Assembly (NCBI GenBank): GCA_910588985.1
Contig: CAJURO010000010.1
Location: 1 to 47,378, forward strand
Direction of reading: 5' to 3'
DNA: 47,378 nt
Source of the DNA: an uncultured Eggerthellaceae bacterium
GTDB lineage: Bacteria; Actinomycetota; Coriobacteriia; Coriobacteriales; Eggerthellaceae
Part shown: positions 8,391 to 15,706 of the stretch, in pieces
Position numbering within the stretch: position 1 is the stretch's first letter
Layout: every line of letters starts with the position of its first letter
Made by a program: the position numbers and the translations under genes
The notes under the pieces: generated by a model
What the model saw: only the letters and a program-made list of their open reading frames with translations
The model's database searches: none
Told to the model about the DNA's origin: nothing

Positions 8391-8810
8391 GTGCTTGACC
8401 CTGTTCGGATCACCGCTATTCGCATCACGGCGGATCGAGTCATTCTCGAGGTTTCCCTTGCAAAGGGTTGTCCCCATATGACCAACGGCTCATTCGCCGA
8501 GGCTGCTTTGGCGCGCTTTCCTCGCCTTGCCGAGCACACTTGCATCAACGATGCTGGCCCTACGTTCGCTCACGCGATCCGATCAACCTCCATTCCCCAT
8601 GTGCTCGAGCATCTTGTGATCGAGCTGCAAGCTGCTGATCCTACAACTCCTGAGGACGCCACGTTCGTCGGGATCACCCAGTGGGTCGACGAGGCAGAAG
8701 GAAGGGCGCGCGTGGAAGTCAGCATGCGCGACGACCTTGCGGCTCTGCGCGCAGTCCGCGCAGGGCTCTCGTTCCTGAACGGCATGCTTGGTCGTGATAC
8801 TATTGCGTGA
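8391..8810 (+). CDS. small protein resembling the cyanophycin synthetase N-terminal region
   Basis: A 139-residue soluble protein. HVLEHLVIELQ followed by FVGITQWVDEAEGRARVEVSMRDDLAALRAVRAGLSFL resembles the N-terminal domain of CphA-type synthetases (H-v-x-E-H-v-x-x-E-L-Q ... G-x-T ... y-x-v-x-v-x-Y-x-D). The ATP-grasp and Mur-ligase parts are absent, so it cannot polymerise cyanophycin alone. The start is GTG (8391), one base after the preceding stop, with AAGGA about 8 bases upstream. The aminotransferase gene follows after 26 bases. The family resemblance is by motif reading only; the role is unknown. Confidence 0.6.
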   Translation: MLDPVRITAIRITADRVILEVSLAKGCPHMTNGSFAEAALARFPRLAEHTCINDAGPTFAHAIRSTSIPHVLEHLVIELQAADPTTPEDATFVGITQWVDEAEGRARVEVSMRDDLAALRAVRAGLSFLNGMLGRDTIA

Positions 8811-8836
8811 TACCACACGAGGACGAGGTAGAGCAT

Positions 8837-10276
8837 ATGCCGAACTCAGCACACTTGGAATTCGATAACTCGGATGCGCGCATCGCGACACGCGTGCGAA
8901 AGATGCGGTCCTCTCCTGTAAGGGATCTCTTCTCCGCTGCGACGCGGCCAGATATCATCTCGCTTTCCGGCGGCATGCCAGATGTTCGCCTCTTGCCGCA
9001 GAAGGATATCGCGCATGCGGTCGAGCTGGTGCTTGCTGATCCGACAGAGCGTGCGATCGCGTGCCAGTACGGGCCGACCGATGGACGCGCGGGGCTGCGT
9101 GAAGTCGTTTGCGAATTGATCCGCGATCTGGGGATCCGCGCAAGGCCTGAGAACGTGGCGCTCACCTCAGGTGCGCAGGAGGCGCTCGATCTGGTGGCGA
9201 AGACGTTCATCAATCCAGGAGACATCATCATTGCGGAAGGCCCCACATATTTGGGTGCCCTGCAGGCGTTCTCGGCATACGAGCCAGATATCCACTGCGT
9301 CGAATGCGACAATGACGGCATGCGCATGGATCTCCTCGAAGAAGAGCTTGAGCGTATCGGCAAAGGCAATCCACGCCTCAAGTTCGCGTATGTCATCCCT
9401 AATTTTCAGAATCCGAGCGGTGTTACCATGTCGCCTGAGCGCAGACGCCGCCTGATCGAGCTTTCGCACGAGTACAACTTCATGATCCTCGAGGACGATC
9501 CGTATGGGCGCATTCGCTTCGATGGCGGCCATCAGCTTTCGCTTAAAGCCATGGATGATGAGGTCGTCTATCTGGGAACCATCAGCAAGATCTTCGCCCC
9601 GGGCTTGCGCGTGGGATGGATCGTTGCCCCGCGACATGTTCTCTCGAAGGTGATGCTGGTGAAGCAGGGCGAGGATCTGTGCGGCTCATCGTTCGACCAT
9701 GCGGTCGTGCAGAACTACTTCACGAAGATACCATGGCAGAAGACGCTTCAGAGGTTCATCAGCGTCTATACCGAGCGTCGCGATGCCATGCTTGCCGCAC
9801 TCGACGAGTTCTTCCCTGAGGAAGCCACCTGGACACATCCTGAAGGCGGCCTTTTCATCTGGGTCACGCTTCCCGAGTATGTGGACACGGGATCCATGCT
9901 CGCTGAGGCGCTTGAGGCGGGCGTCACCTATGTGCCAGGGGATTCGTTCTATCCGAATGGATCAGGTGGCAAGAACAGCATGCGCATCAACTTCAGCTAT
10001 GAAAGCCCTGAGAACCTTCGCGAGGCCATCCGAAGACTTGCGGAGGTCATCGAGTCCAGGCTCGATCTGTATCGGGCGTTCATCGCTGCGGGCGCTATTC
10101 GCCCTGATCGAGCACCGCAGAACGTGCATCCTGTCTACGATCCTCTCAAGGCGGAAGTGGCTGCGAGCGAGCTTCTTCGCGAAGCCGAGGAGGTTGCCTT
10201 GAACAATCACAGTTCTGAAGAGAATGCGCTTGCAGAGCAGCAGATCGTTGTTGACGCGGCGCTGATGGATGAGTAA
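8837..10276 (+). CDS. PLP-dependent aminotransferase, class I/II (2-aminoadipate aminotransferase/LysN-like)
   Basis: A fold-type I aminotransferase of 480 residues. RPDIISLSGGMPDVRLLP and QYGPTDGRAGLREVV are the usual N-terminal substrate and PLP contacts. NVALTSGAQEALDLVAKTF is the cofactor-phosphate loop, VIPNFQNPSGVTMS the Asn segment, and EDDPYGRIRF follows. The Schiff-base lysine is in LGTISKIFAPGLRVGWI. This arrangement matches the KAT II/LysN/MocR-domain subgroup, without a GntR DNA-binding domain. The C-terminal ~60 residues extend past the usual end. ATG 8837 follows a GAGG box with good spacing. The neighbours are ddl (11 bases downstream) and the CphA-N-like gene, so it may supply an amino acid or keto acid. 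Substrate is not determinable. Confidence 0.88.
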   Translation: MPNSAHLEFDNSDARIATRVRKMRSSPVRDLFSAATRPDIISLSGGMPDVRLLPQKDIAHAVELVLADPTERAIACQYGPTDGRAGLREVVCELIRDLGIRARPENVALTSGAQEALDLVAKTFINPGDIIIAEGPTYLGALQAFSAYEPDIHCVECDNDGMRMDLLEEELERIGKGNPRLKFAYVIPNFQNPSGVTMSPERRRRLIELSHEYNFMILEDDPYGRIRFDGGHQLSLKAMDDEVVYLGTISKIFAPGLRVGWIVAPRHVLSKVMLVKQGEDLCGSSFDHAVVQNYFTKIPWQKTLQRFISVYTERRDAMLAALDEFFPEEATWTHPEGGLFIWVTLPEYVDTGSMLAEALEAGVTYVPGDSFYPNGSGGKNSMRINFSYESPENLREAIRRLAEVIESRLDLYRAFIAAGAIRPDRAPQNVHPVYDPLKAEVAASELLREAEEVALNNHSSEENALAEQQIVVDAALMDE

Positions 10277-10287
10277 GGAGCGAGCGT

Positions 10288-11298
10288 ATGGGTCTCAAAG
10301 TTGCAGTATTGATGGGTGGCACGTCGTTCGAGCGTCAGTTTTCGCTCGAGAGCGGCAAGAACGTGTGCGATGCGCTCGTAGAGGCGGGGCATAAGGTCGT
10401 GCCCTTGGATACCGTGCAGGAGCTTGTGCCGACGATCCGATCCGAGAAGCCCGATGTTGTCTACAATGCGCTTCACGGCAAGCATGGCGAAGATGGCACC
10501 ATCCAGAGCTTGTTGGAATTCCTCGGCATTCCGTTCGTGGGCTCTCCTGCAAGCGTGTGCCATCGTGCATACAACAAGGATGCGCTTCATTCCAGCTTGC
10601 AGAAGTATCGTGACCTTACCGGCGAGGGTGCTGTTGCATCGTGGCCGCAAGGCGTCTTCCTTGCGAAAGATGCCTTCAATAAGATGGGTGCGGCAACGGC
10701 GCTTGATATGGTGCCCGAGCGCGTGATCGGAGGTTTTCCTGTTGTCGTCAAGCCTGCACATGGAGGAAGTGCGCTCGGCGTGCACAAGGTGGAGGATCCT
10801 GAGCAACTGGGAGAGGCTATCCTTGACGCGCTCTCCTACGATGATGCGGTCAACATCGAGCAATGGATCGATGGCGTTGAGCTTTCGGTCTCCATCCTTG
10901 GAACAGGGTGGGATGCGTATGCGTTGCCGCCTGTCGAGATCGTGGCGAAGGGGCAGTTCTATGATGCGGCAGCTCGCTTGGATGATCAGCTCGTAGATTT
11001 CTATTGTCCGGTGCGCCCCGCTTCGCTTTCAGATGATCCTGCAGAGGCAGAGGCCATTCGCGCCGAGATCGAGCGTGCGGCGCTTGAGGTCTATCATGCG
11101 TATAGCGTACGTGATCTTGGGCGTATCGACATGATCTGGGACGGCGCCCAGGCAAAGTGCTTTGAGGTGGATGTCTCTCCAGGCATGACCTCGCATTCGC
11201 TCTTCCCAGCTGCCTGCGAAGCTGCGGGCTTGTCCATGCCTGCCGTGATGAACGAGCTTGTCTTGGCTGCTGCAGGACGTGCTGCTTTCGAGCGATAG
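10288..11298 (+). CDS. ddl: D-alanine--D-alanine ligase
   Basis: An ATP-grasp ligase of 336 residues forming D-Ala-D-Ala for peptidoglycan. The N-terminal domain has KVAVLMGGTSFERQFSLESG and VVYNALHGKHGEDGTIQSLLEFLGIPFVGS, both close to the Ddl signatures. The ATP-binding part shows FPVVVKPAHGGSALGVHKV and, near the C-terminus, RIDMIWDGAQAKCFEVDVSPGMTSHSLFP. The metal-binding Asn of the usual E-x-N motif is Asp here (EVDVSPGMT). The position corresponding to the active-site Tyr/Phe before GG could not be resolved by eye. It follows the aminotransferase gene by 11 bases with a GGAG box. Confidence 0.92.
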   Translation: MGLKVAVLMGGTSFERQFSLESGKNVCDALVEAGHKVVPLDTVQELVPTIRSEKPDVVYNALHGKHGEDGTIQSLLEFLGIPFVGSPASVCHRAYNKDALHSSLQKYRDLTGEGAVASWPQGVFLAKDAFNKMGAATALDMVPERVIGGFPVVVKPAHGGSALGVHKVEDPEQLGEAILDALSYDDAVNIEQWIDGVELSVSILGTGWDAYALPPVEIVAKGQFYDAAARLDDQLVDFYCPVRPASLSDDPAEAEAIRAEIERAALEVYHAYSVRDLGRIDMIWDGAQAKCFEVDVSPGMTSHSLFPAACEAAGLSMPAVMNELVLAAAGRAAFER

Positions 11299-11454
11299 CC
11301 TTGCTTGCTAAAGCTTGTGTCTTTTGCGACCAGATTAGTCAACGATTGCATTTCGGTTCATCAATGGGACGGTTTGCGCAGACGAGCGAAAGACGACTAC
11401 CATATAATTGAACGCAATCGTAATTCCAGGCAATGGAAAGTAATGGAGGTCATC

Positions 11455-11976
11455 ATGGGAAGGTTTCTCACATTCGTTATCGGTAGCGCAGTCGGTGCGA
11501 TAGGCGCGCTCCTTCTGGCTCCCCAGTCTGGCCAGGAAACGCGCAATATGGTTGCTGACCAGGCAACCAGCATTGCGAATAATGCACAAGAGATCGGCAA
11601 TCAGGCCATCAACAACATCCAAGAGGGCGTCAAGCAGGCCGAGAAGAAGGGCGCCGAGGTCATCGGCAACGTGAAAGAGGCTGCTGGCATGGACGCTTCT
11701 GAGGCTGCTGACAAGAACGACGAGCTTCGCTCCAAGATCGAAGCAGCGCGTGAGCGCATCGCCGCACAGGTGAAGGGCAACGCCGAAGAGGCTGCGAAGA
11801 AGGCCAAGGAGAGCATCCCCGAGGCTTCCGCACATGTTGCTGATGCCATCGATAAGGCGAACAGCGCTGTTGATGCAGCAGCCGACAAGGCAAGCGAGGC
11901 TGTGGGTCAGGCCGCCGATGCCGTTAAGGACGCCGCTGATGCGGCCGACAAGAAGATCGAGGACGCAGGGAAGTAG
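11455..11976 (+). CDS. YtxH-domain membrane-associated protein
   Basis: A 173-residue protein. The N-terminus MGRFLTFVIGSAVGAIGALLLAPQSGQETRNMV is the YtxH signature: a short membrane-inserting helix and a GxxxGxLLAPxSGxETR motif. The remainder is a long, Ala/Lys/Glu-rich amphipathic helix (KAKESIPEASAHVADAIDKANSAV and similar), likely coiled coil. Start 11455 is set by GGAGG with a 5-base spacer. A TATAAT at 11403-11408 may be its -10. YtxH proteins are often stress-associated in Gram-positives; the function here is unknown. The PRC-barrel-like gene follows after 32 bases and shares an Ala/Lys-rich C-terminal style, suggesting the two act together. Confidence 0.8.
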   Translation: MGRFLTFVIGSAVGAIGALLLAPQSGQETRNMVADQATSIANNAQEIGNQAINNIQEGVKQAEKKGAEVIGNVKEAAGMDASEAADKNDELRSKIEAARERIAAQVKGNAEEAAKKAKESIPEASAHVADAIDKANSAVDAAADKASEAVGQAADAVKDAADAADKKIEDAGK

Positions 11977-12008
11977 ACCATCCCTTCGCAACCTCTCTGG
12001 ATCTTTCG

Positions 12009-12839
12009 ATGGCTTCGAAGCAAAAGGCAGGTCAACTGAGCGCCAACGCATTGATGTCCAAGCGCGTCTGGATGAGCCGACCAACAAAGAGGGACGAGGA
12101 TGCCCAGAAGAAGATGGGTCGCGTCCACGCGGTGGTCTTCCATCCGACCGAGGCACGATGCGTTGGCCTTCTTGTCAAACGCCCTGATGTGGCATTGATG
12201 TTCCATCGTTCAGACCTCTTCGTCGCTTTCAATGGATTTAGCGAAGAGGGCAATGCGCTTGTGCTCAACGACGAGCCTGGCACGACAGACAGAAGCGCAT
12301 GCAAGGCGCTTGCGATCGACCTTGATAGCTGCGTCATCTGGCTTGGCCTTGCGGTCATGAGCGCAGACGGCACGTCGTTCGGCACAGTAGGCGACGTGGT
12401 GTTCGATGCGAAGACAGGCCGTGTTGACCATCTTGTCGTCAGCCAGGGCGCTACGGCGAACACCTTGCTTGGCACGCGTCATGTTCCTGCGGCAATGATC
12501 CGTGGTTTCAAGCGTGGCATGGGAACGCAGCTCTATCTTGCAGATGACGATGATGAGCGCGCTCTTGGTGCACTGCTTGTCGATGAAGCTGTGAAGGATA
12601 TCTCCATCGAGGGCGGCGTTGCCGAGACAGCTGGCGAAGCGACAGCGGTGATAGGCGACAAGGCCAAGAAGAGCTACAAGCGCGTGGTCAAGAAGGTGAA
12701 GCCGAAGGCTCAAGAGGCAGGCAAGGTAGCTTCTGAGGCTATCGACAAGGGCGTGTATGTCACGGGACGGCAGATCGGCCGCACCAAAGGCATGTTCGGC
12801 AAGTTCAAGGATGAGTTCAAGAAGGGCATGAACTCTTAG
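12009..12839 (+). CDS. PRC-barrel-like domain protein
   Basis: A 276-residue cytosolic-looking protein with two beta-rich repeats that resemble PRC barrels. The first includes KMGRVHAVVFHPTEARCVGLLVKRPD and the second FGTVGDVVFDAKTGRVDHLVVSQGATANTLLGTRHVPAAMI, both with the 'G-x-v-x-d-v-x-f-d-x-x-x-g-r-v-x-x-l-v-v' pattern. The C-terminal ~80 residues are Lys/Ala/Glu-rich helices (KKSYKRVVKKVKPKAQEAGKVASEAI). It follows the YtxH-like gene closely. The last codons and stop (12827-12839) lie inside the left arm of palindromic element copy 2, so its 3' end was partly shaped by that element. No catalytic residues are evident. Confidence 0.7.
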   Translation: MASKQKAGQLSANALMSKRVWMSRPTKRDEDAQKKMGRVHAVVFHPTEARCVGLLVKRPDVALMFHRSDLFVAFNGFSEEGNALVLNDEPGTTDRSACKALAIDLDSCVIWLGLAVMSADGTSFGTVGDVVFDAKTGRVDHLVVSQGATANTLLGTRHVPAAMIRGFKRGMGTQLYLADDDDERALGALLVDEAVKDISIEGGVAETAGEATAVIGDKAKKSYKRVVKKVKPKAQEAGKVASEAIDKGVYVTGRQIGRTKGMFGKFKDEFKKGMNS

Positions 12840-13031
12840 GTCTACGTTTTGTTAATCCAAAATGAATCCATGCTGGATTGCCATATGACAAGCGAAAGTC
12901 TCGCCGCGTCGTCGCTTCGAGACATAAGTCTCTCAGCGACTTTGGCTTACCTCGCTTTCGCTATCATATGGCAACCTTCAAGTGCATCATATATAGACTG
13001 GGTTAACAGAGGCTAGATCTAAGAGTTCATG
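12827..13031 (+). repeat. palindromic element, copy 2 (about 205 bp, core 12876-12976)
   Basis: The inner arms TTGCCATATGA (12878-12888) and TCATATGGCAA (12964-12974) bound the same internal sequence as copies 1 and 3. Further arms lie outside: GTTAA-x-CCA at the left with TGG-x-TTAAC at the right. At the extreme ends CATGAACTCTTAG-x-TCTA (12827-12844) pairs with its complement at 13014-13031, an 18-bp repeat with one mismatch. It fills the space between two convergent genes and includes the stop codon of the PRC-barrel-like gene. In this copy GTCTCG/CGAGAC forms an extra internal stem. Confidence 0.87.
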
Positions 13032-13037
13032 AGTACG

Positions 13038-13517
13038 TCAAAGCGGTATCTCGGCGTACACGATGTTGCGCTCTTCCTTGATCCATTCGAAGAATCCTTG
13101 GCAATCCATCACAGGTAGTGTGCTCTCTTGAAAGCCTTCTGCATTGCGGCTTATTATGCAGTCTGCTTTCAGCGATAAGGCAACCTGATGCATGAGGGCA
13201 TCTTCGGGATCGGTCCAGCTCGTTGCAAGCATGTCATCTACCTCATCTGCTCCAACGCTCGCAACTTTTATGAAGGATCTCAGTTTGCGAAGCCGCTCAA
13301 GAGCTTCAGGGACAAGCTTTGACTTTCCTCCATCTGAAAGGATGTATACCAGATCGGTCATTTGCGATGAGGAAATCCAGAGCTCGAGCTCTCCCACGGC
13401 GCCAAGTGCCATCAGAAGCCGTGCGCTTTCATAGAACGGTGTGCGCACGTTCGTGAAATCGATGAGGACATTGGTGTCCACCAGAAGCCTGAGACGCGCT
13501 TGATCGTAGCTGCTCAC
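13038..13517 (-). CDS. PIN-domain toxin (VapC-like ribonuclease)
   Basis: A 159-residue PIN protein. LLVDTNVLIDF supplies the first acidic residues (D14 and D20), and WTDPEDALMHQVALSLKADCIISRNAEGF is the C-terminal PIN block with E105/D106. The fourth acid, normally in T-R-N-x-x-D-F, is replaced by G with a Glu one residue earlier. Family members cleave RNA (often tRNA or rRNA) when free of antitoxin. Its start overlaps the end of the antitoxin gene by 4 bases (ATGA), the usual coupling. The stop lies 6 bases from palindromic element copy 2. By eye the gene looks less GC-rich than its neighbours, which fits acquisition. Confidence 0.88.
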   Translation of the reverse strand: MSSYDQARLRLLVDTNVLIDFTNVRTPFYESARLLMALGAVGELELWISSSQMTDLVYILSDGGKSKLVPEALERLRKLRSFIKVASVGADEVDDMLATSWTDPEDALMHQVALSLKADCIISRNAEGFQESTLPVMDCQGFFEWIKEERNIVYAEIPL

Positions 13518-13810
13518 AAGAGTCCTCTGGATTTCAATCGGTCAGCCTTGATCTCTGATGGTGACATAGTGTCAAACCGTGAACGTGCAGGCTTTGAAAT
13601 GCTATCGACCAACGCGAAAGCTCTCTCCCAATCAAGCTTGGAGGGTGCAGGTGGCTGCGGCATGAGGCACGATATGTCCTGATCGGCTATCAAGCGATCA
13701 TAAAGAAGGTTGATAGCCTCTGATGCAGATATCCCCATTCGACTCAAGACAAGGTTCCCCTTGCTCTTCTTATGAGCAGTCATCCTGCCCGTTACCATTG
13801 CATCTGCCAT
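13514..13810 (-). CDS. RelB/DinJ-like antitoxin of the PIN toxin
   Basis: A 98-residue protein. Residues about 17-42 (GNLVLSRMGISASEAINLLYDRLI) look like a ribbon-helix-helix DNA-binding domain of the RelB/DinJ type ('x-x-x-x-G-I-s-x-s-e-A-I-n-x-x'). The C-terminal part, rich in Pro, Ser and charged residues, would wrap the toxin. The start (13810) has GAGG with a 4-5 base spacer, and the stop overlaps the toxin start by 4 bases. A strong inverted repeat over the promoter immediately upstream indicates autoregulation by the antitoxin or complex. Confidence 0.82.
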   Translation of the reverse strand: MADAMVTGRMTAHKKSKGNLVLSRMGISASEAINLLYDRLIADQDISCLMPQPPAPSKLDWERAFALVDSISKPARSRFDTMSPSEIKADRLKSRGLL

Positions 13811-13823
13811 AGCTCCTCATTTC

Positions 13824-13867
13824 CTGTTGTACAACACTATTGTACAACAGTGCCATTGCGATGGCAA
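13824..13867 (-). promoter_or_regulatory. toxin-antitoxin promoter with overlapping operator
   Basis: On the minus strand, TTGCCA (13862-13867), a 17-base spacer and TACAAT (13839-13844) form a good sigma-70-type promoter. CTGTTGTACAA (13824-13834) and TTGTACAACAG (13840-13850) are a perfect 11-bp inverted repeat with a 5-base spacer, covering the -10 and start region. The shorter palindrome TGTTGTACAACA (13825-13836) is nested. Repression by the RelB-like protein is inferred. Confidence 0.75.
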
Positions 13868-14018
13868 AGGGTGATCCAGAGGCAACCTCTCTATCTCTTG
13901 CCTGCAAACAAAGCTGGTGGTGTTCCTTGTGGAGGCGCTGTGCGTGCTAAATGCCCACCTCTGCATTGATGTTACAATTGACGAATCATGAAACACGATC
14001 TCGGACCCTGGAGGTACC

Positions 14019-14966
14019 ATGCCAAAGATCACAAGAGCTGACGTTCGCGTTCCTATGGATGTTCCCGCAGACGCGCGCGACACCTACATTGACAATTATC
14101 TGAAAGCAACGCGCAATACAGGGCGCCTGATGCTCTTCGCATGCGATCAGAAGATCGAGCATATGAACAAGGATTTCTATGGTGAAGGCATCGACCCTGC
14201 TGATGGCAAGCCAGAGCATCTTTTTCAGATCGGCAAGGAAGGCGTCATCGGCGTGCTCGCTGGTCAACGTGGTCTTGTTGCGCAGTACGCAGCCGATTAT
14301 CCTGATATCAACTATCTCATCAAGATGAACTCGAAGACCAACCTCGTTGGCACGAAGCAGGAGGATCCGTACTCACCCCAGCTCACGGACATCGAGGCTG
14401 TGCTGCAAATGCGCGAGAACGGTGTGAACATCGTCGGTCTCGGCTACACCATCTATCTTGGAAGCGAATACGAGTCGACCATGATGGCCGAGGCGGGCGA
14501 GCTCATCGCGCGTGCTCATGAGCACGGCTTGCTCGTTGTGCTGTGGATCTATCCGCGTGGCAAAGCCGTTACGGCTGAGAAGGATCCTGACCTCATCGCA
14601 GGCGCTGCAGGTGTTGCGCTTTGCATCGGCGCTGACTTCGTGAAGGTCAACCCGCCAAAGCCCGAGGATGGTCGTACGCCAGCACAGGCACTTCGCGTGG
14701 CCGCTGATGCTGCTGGACGCACGGGGCTTGTGTGCGCAGGTGGTTCTACCGTTGATGCGGAGACGTTCCTCACCCAGCTCTATGACCAGATTCATGTAGG
14801 CGGTGCATGCGGCAATGCTACCGGCCGCAACATCCATCAGCGCTCCCTTGATGAGGCGGTTCGCCTGACCAAGGCTATCAGCGCCGTTACGCTTGCCGAT
14901 TATGATGTTGCTGCTGCGCTCGAGGTTTTCGAGGGAAAGAAGCAGTTCGGTTATTCTGACATCTAA
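14019..14966 (+). CDS. class I fructose-bisphosphate aldolase, DhnA/archaeal type
   Basis: A 315-residue TIM-barrel aldolase of the DhnA/DeoC/LacD superfamily. GRLMLFACDQKIEHMNKDFYG is the N-terminal phosphate and substrate loop. ADFVKVNPPKPEDG carries the Schiff-base lysine (K209), and GLVCAGGSTVDAETFL is a phosphate-binding loop near the C-terminal end. It should cleave fructose 1,6-bisphosphate reversibly to dihydroxyacetone phosphate and glyceraldehyde 3-phosphate. Related DHNA-type enzymes can have other aldol substrates, so specificity is probable, not certain. ATG 14019 follows CTGGAGG. The gene is monocistronic: a strong hairpin follows it. Confidence 0.87.
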   Translation: MPKITRADVRVPMDVPADARDTYIDNYLKATRNTGRLMLFACDQKIEHMNKDFYGEGIDPADGKPEHLFQIGKEGVIGVLAGQRGLVAQYAADYPDINYLIKMNSKTNLVGTKQEDPYSPQLTDIEAVLQMRENGVNIVGLGYTIYLGSEYESTMMAEAGELIARAHEHGLLVVLWIYPRGKAVTAEKDPDLIAGAAGVALCIGADFVKVNPPKPEDGRTPAQALRVAADAAGRTGLVCAGGSTVDAETFLTQLYDQIHVGGACGNATGRNIHQRSLDEAVRLTKAISAVTLADYDVAAALEVFEGKKQFGYSDI

Positions 14967-14978
14967 AGAGCGTTTTAG

Positions 14979-15034
14979 ACCGACGAACAGGGCTTCTGAG
15001 CACTTCTGTGCTTGTAATAGCCCTGTTCGACGGT
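14979..15034 (+). terminator. two-part hairpin after the aldolase gene
   Basis: GAACAGGGCT pairs with AGCCCTGTTC, extended by ACCG/CGGT across a small internal loop, and an inner GAGCAC/GTGCTT helix sits in the loop. The T-tract is short (GGTTAAT). It probably terminates the aldolase transcript. Confidence 0.6.
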
Positions 15035-15082
15035 TAATATACTGATTTGAAGTTCTTGCTGGGAAACTACCATGAGGTGACA

Positions 15083-15688
15083 ATGACGGATCAAGTGAAT
15101 ATGACAGGCTCGTCGACCCCGTCGCCGCAGATGCCCATGCAGACGCCATCGGGTTCGGGGCAGCCAGCCCCCATGCAGCAAGCACCAAAGAAGCATACGA
15201 AGCGCAATATCATCATTGCTGTCATCTGCGTTGTTGTGGCTGCAGCAGTAGTCTTCGCTATCTGGTGGTTCCGTGGGGGAGCCAGCACCTTCTATGATTC
15301 ATCTGCCCAGGAAGGGCAAGCCTCATACAAAACAGCAGAGGAGATCCAAGCCGAGCTCGATCGTCAGATCGCTGAGGGCATGCTGAACATCTCCATCGCG
15401 AGCATCATCAATTTCGAGAATTCCTCATCACCAGGATTGGCCTACATCGAGAATGTGCCATCCAACAAATATGTCTTGCGCGTAGCTATCACGGTAGACA
15501 GCACTGGTGAGACGGTCTATCAATCGGGCGGCATCCGTCCAAACAACACTATCGAGCAAATCATGCTCTCACAACCGCTGCAGCAGGGAACGTATCCTGC
15601 GACAGCCACGTTCACTGCGTACGATCCCGATTCGCTCAACGAGGTCGGTCAAGCATCGGCGAGGATCACGCTTAACGTTCTCAATTAG
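15083..15688 (+). CDS. membrane-anchored envelope protein of unknown function
   Basis: A 201-residue protein. About 35 Pro/Met/Gln/Ser-rich residues and a KKHTKR stop-transfer-like cluster precede one span (NIIIAVICVVVAAAVVFAIWWF). The outer domain includes EIQAELDRQIAEGMLNISIASIINFENSSSPGLAYIENVPSNKYVLRVAITVDSTGETVYQSGGIRPNNTIEQIMLSQPLQQGTYPATATFTAYD. That block looks like a beta-sandwich found in Gram-positive envelope proteins ('y-v-x-x-G-g-i-x-P-N-x-x-i-e'). The start at 15083 is set by GAGGTGA. It ends 19 bases from the convergent Tat-type protein gene. Confidence 0.72.
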   Translation: MTDQVNMTGSSTPSPQMPMQTPSGSGQPAPMQQAPKKHTKRNIIIAVICVVVAAAVVFAIWWFRGGASTFYDSSAQEGQASYKTAEEIQAELDRQIAEGMLNISIASIINFENSSSPGLAYIENVPSNKYVLRVAITVDSTGETVYQSGGIRPNNTIEQIMLSQPLQQGTYPATATFTAYDPDSLNEVGQASARITLNVLN

Positions 15689-15706
15689 TTCGTTTGAGAC
15701 GCCCCG

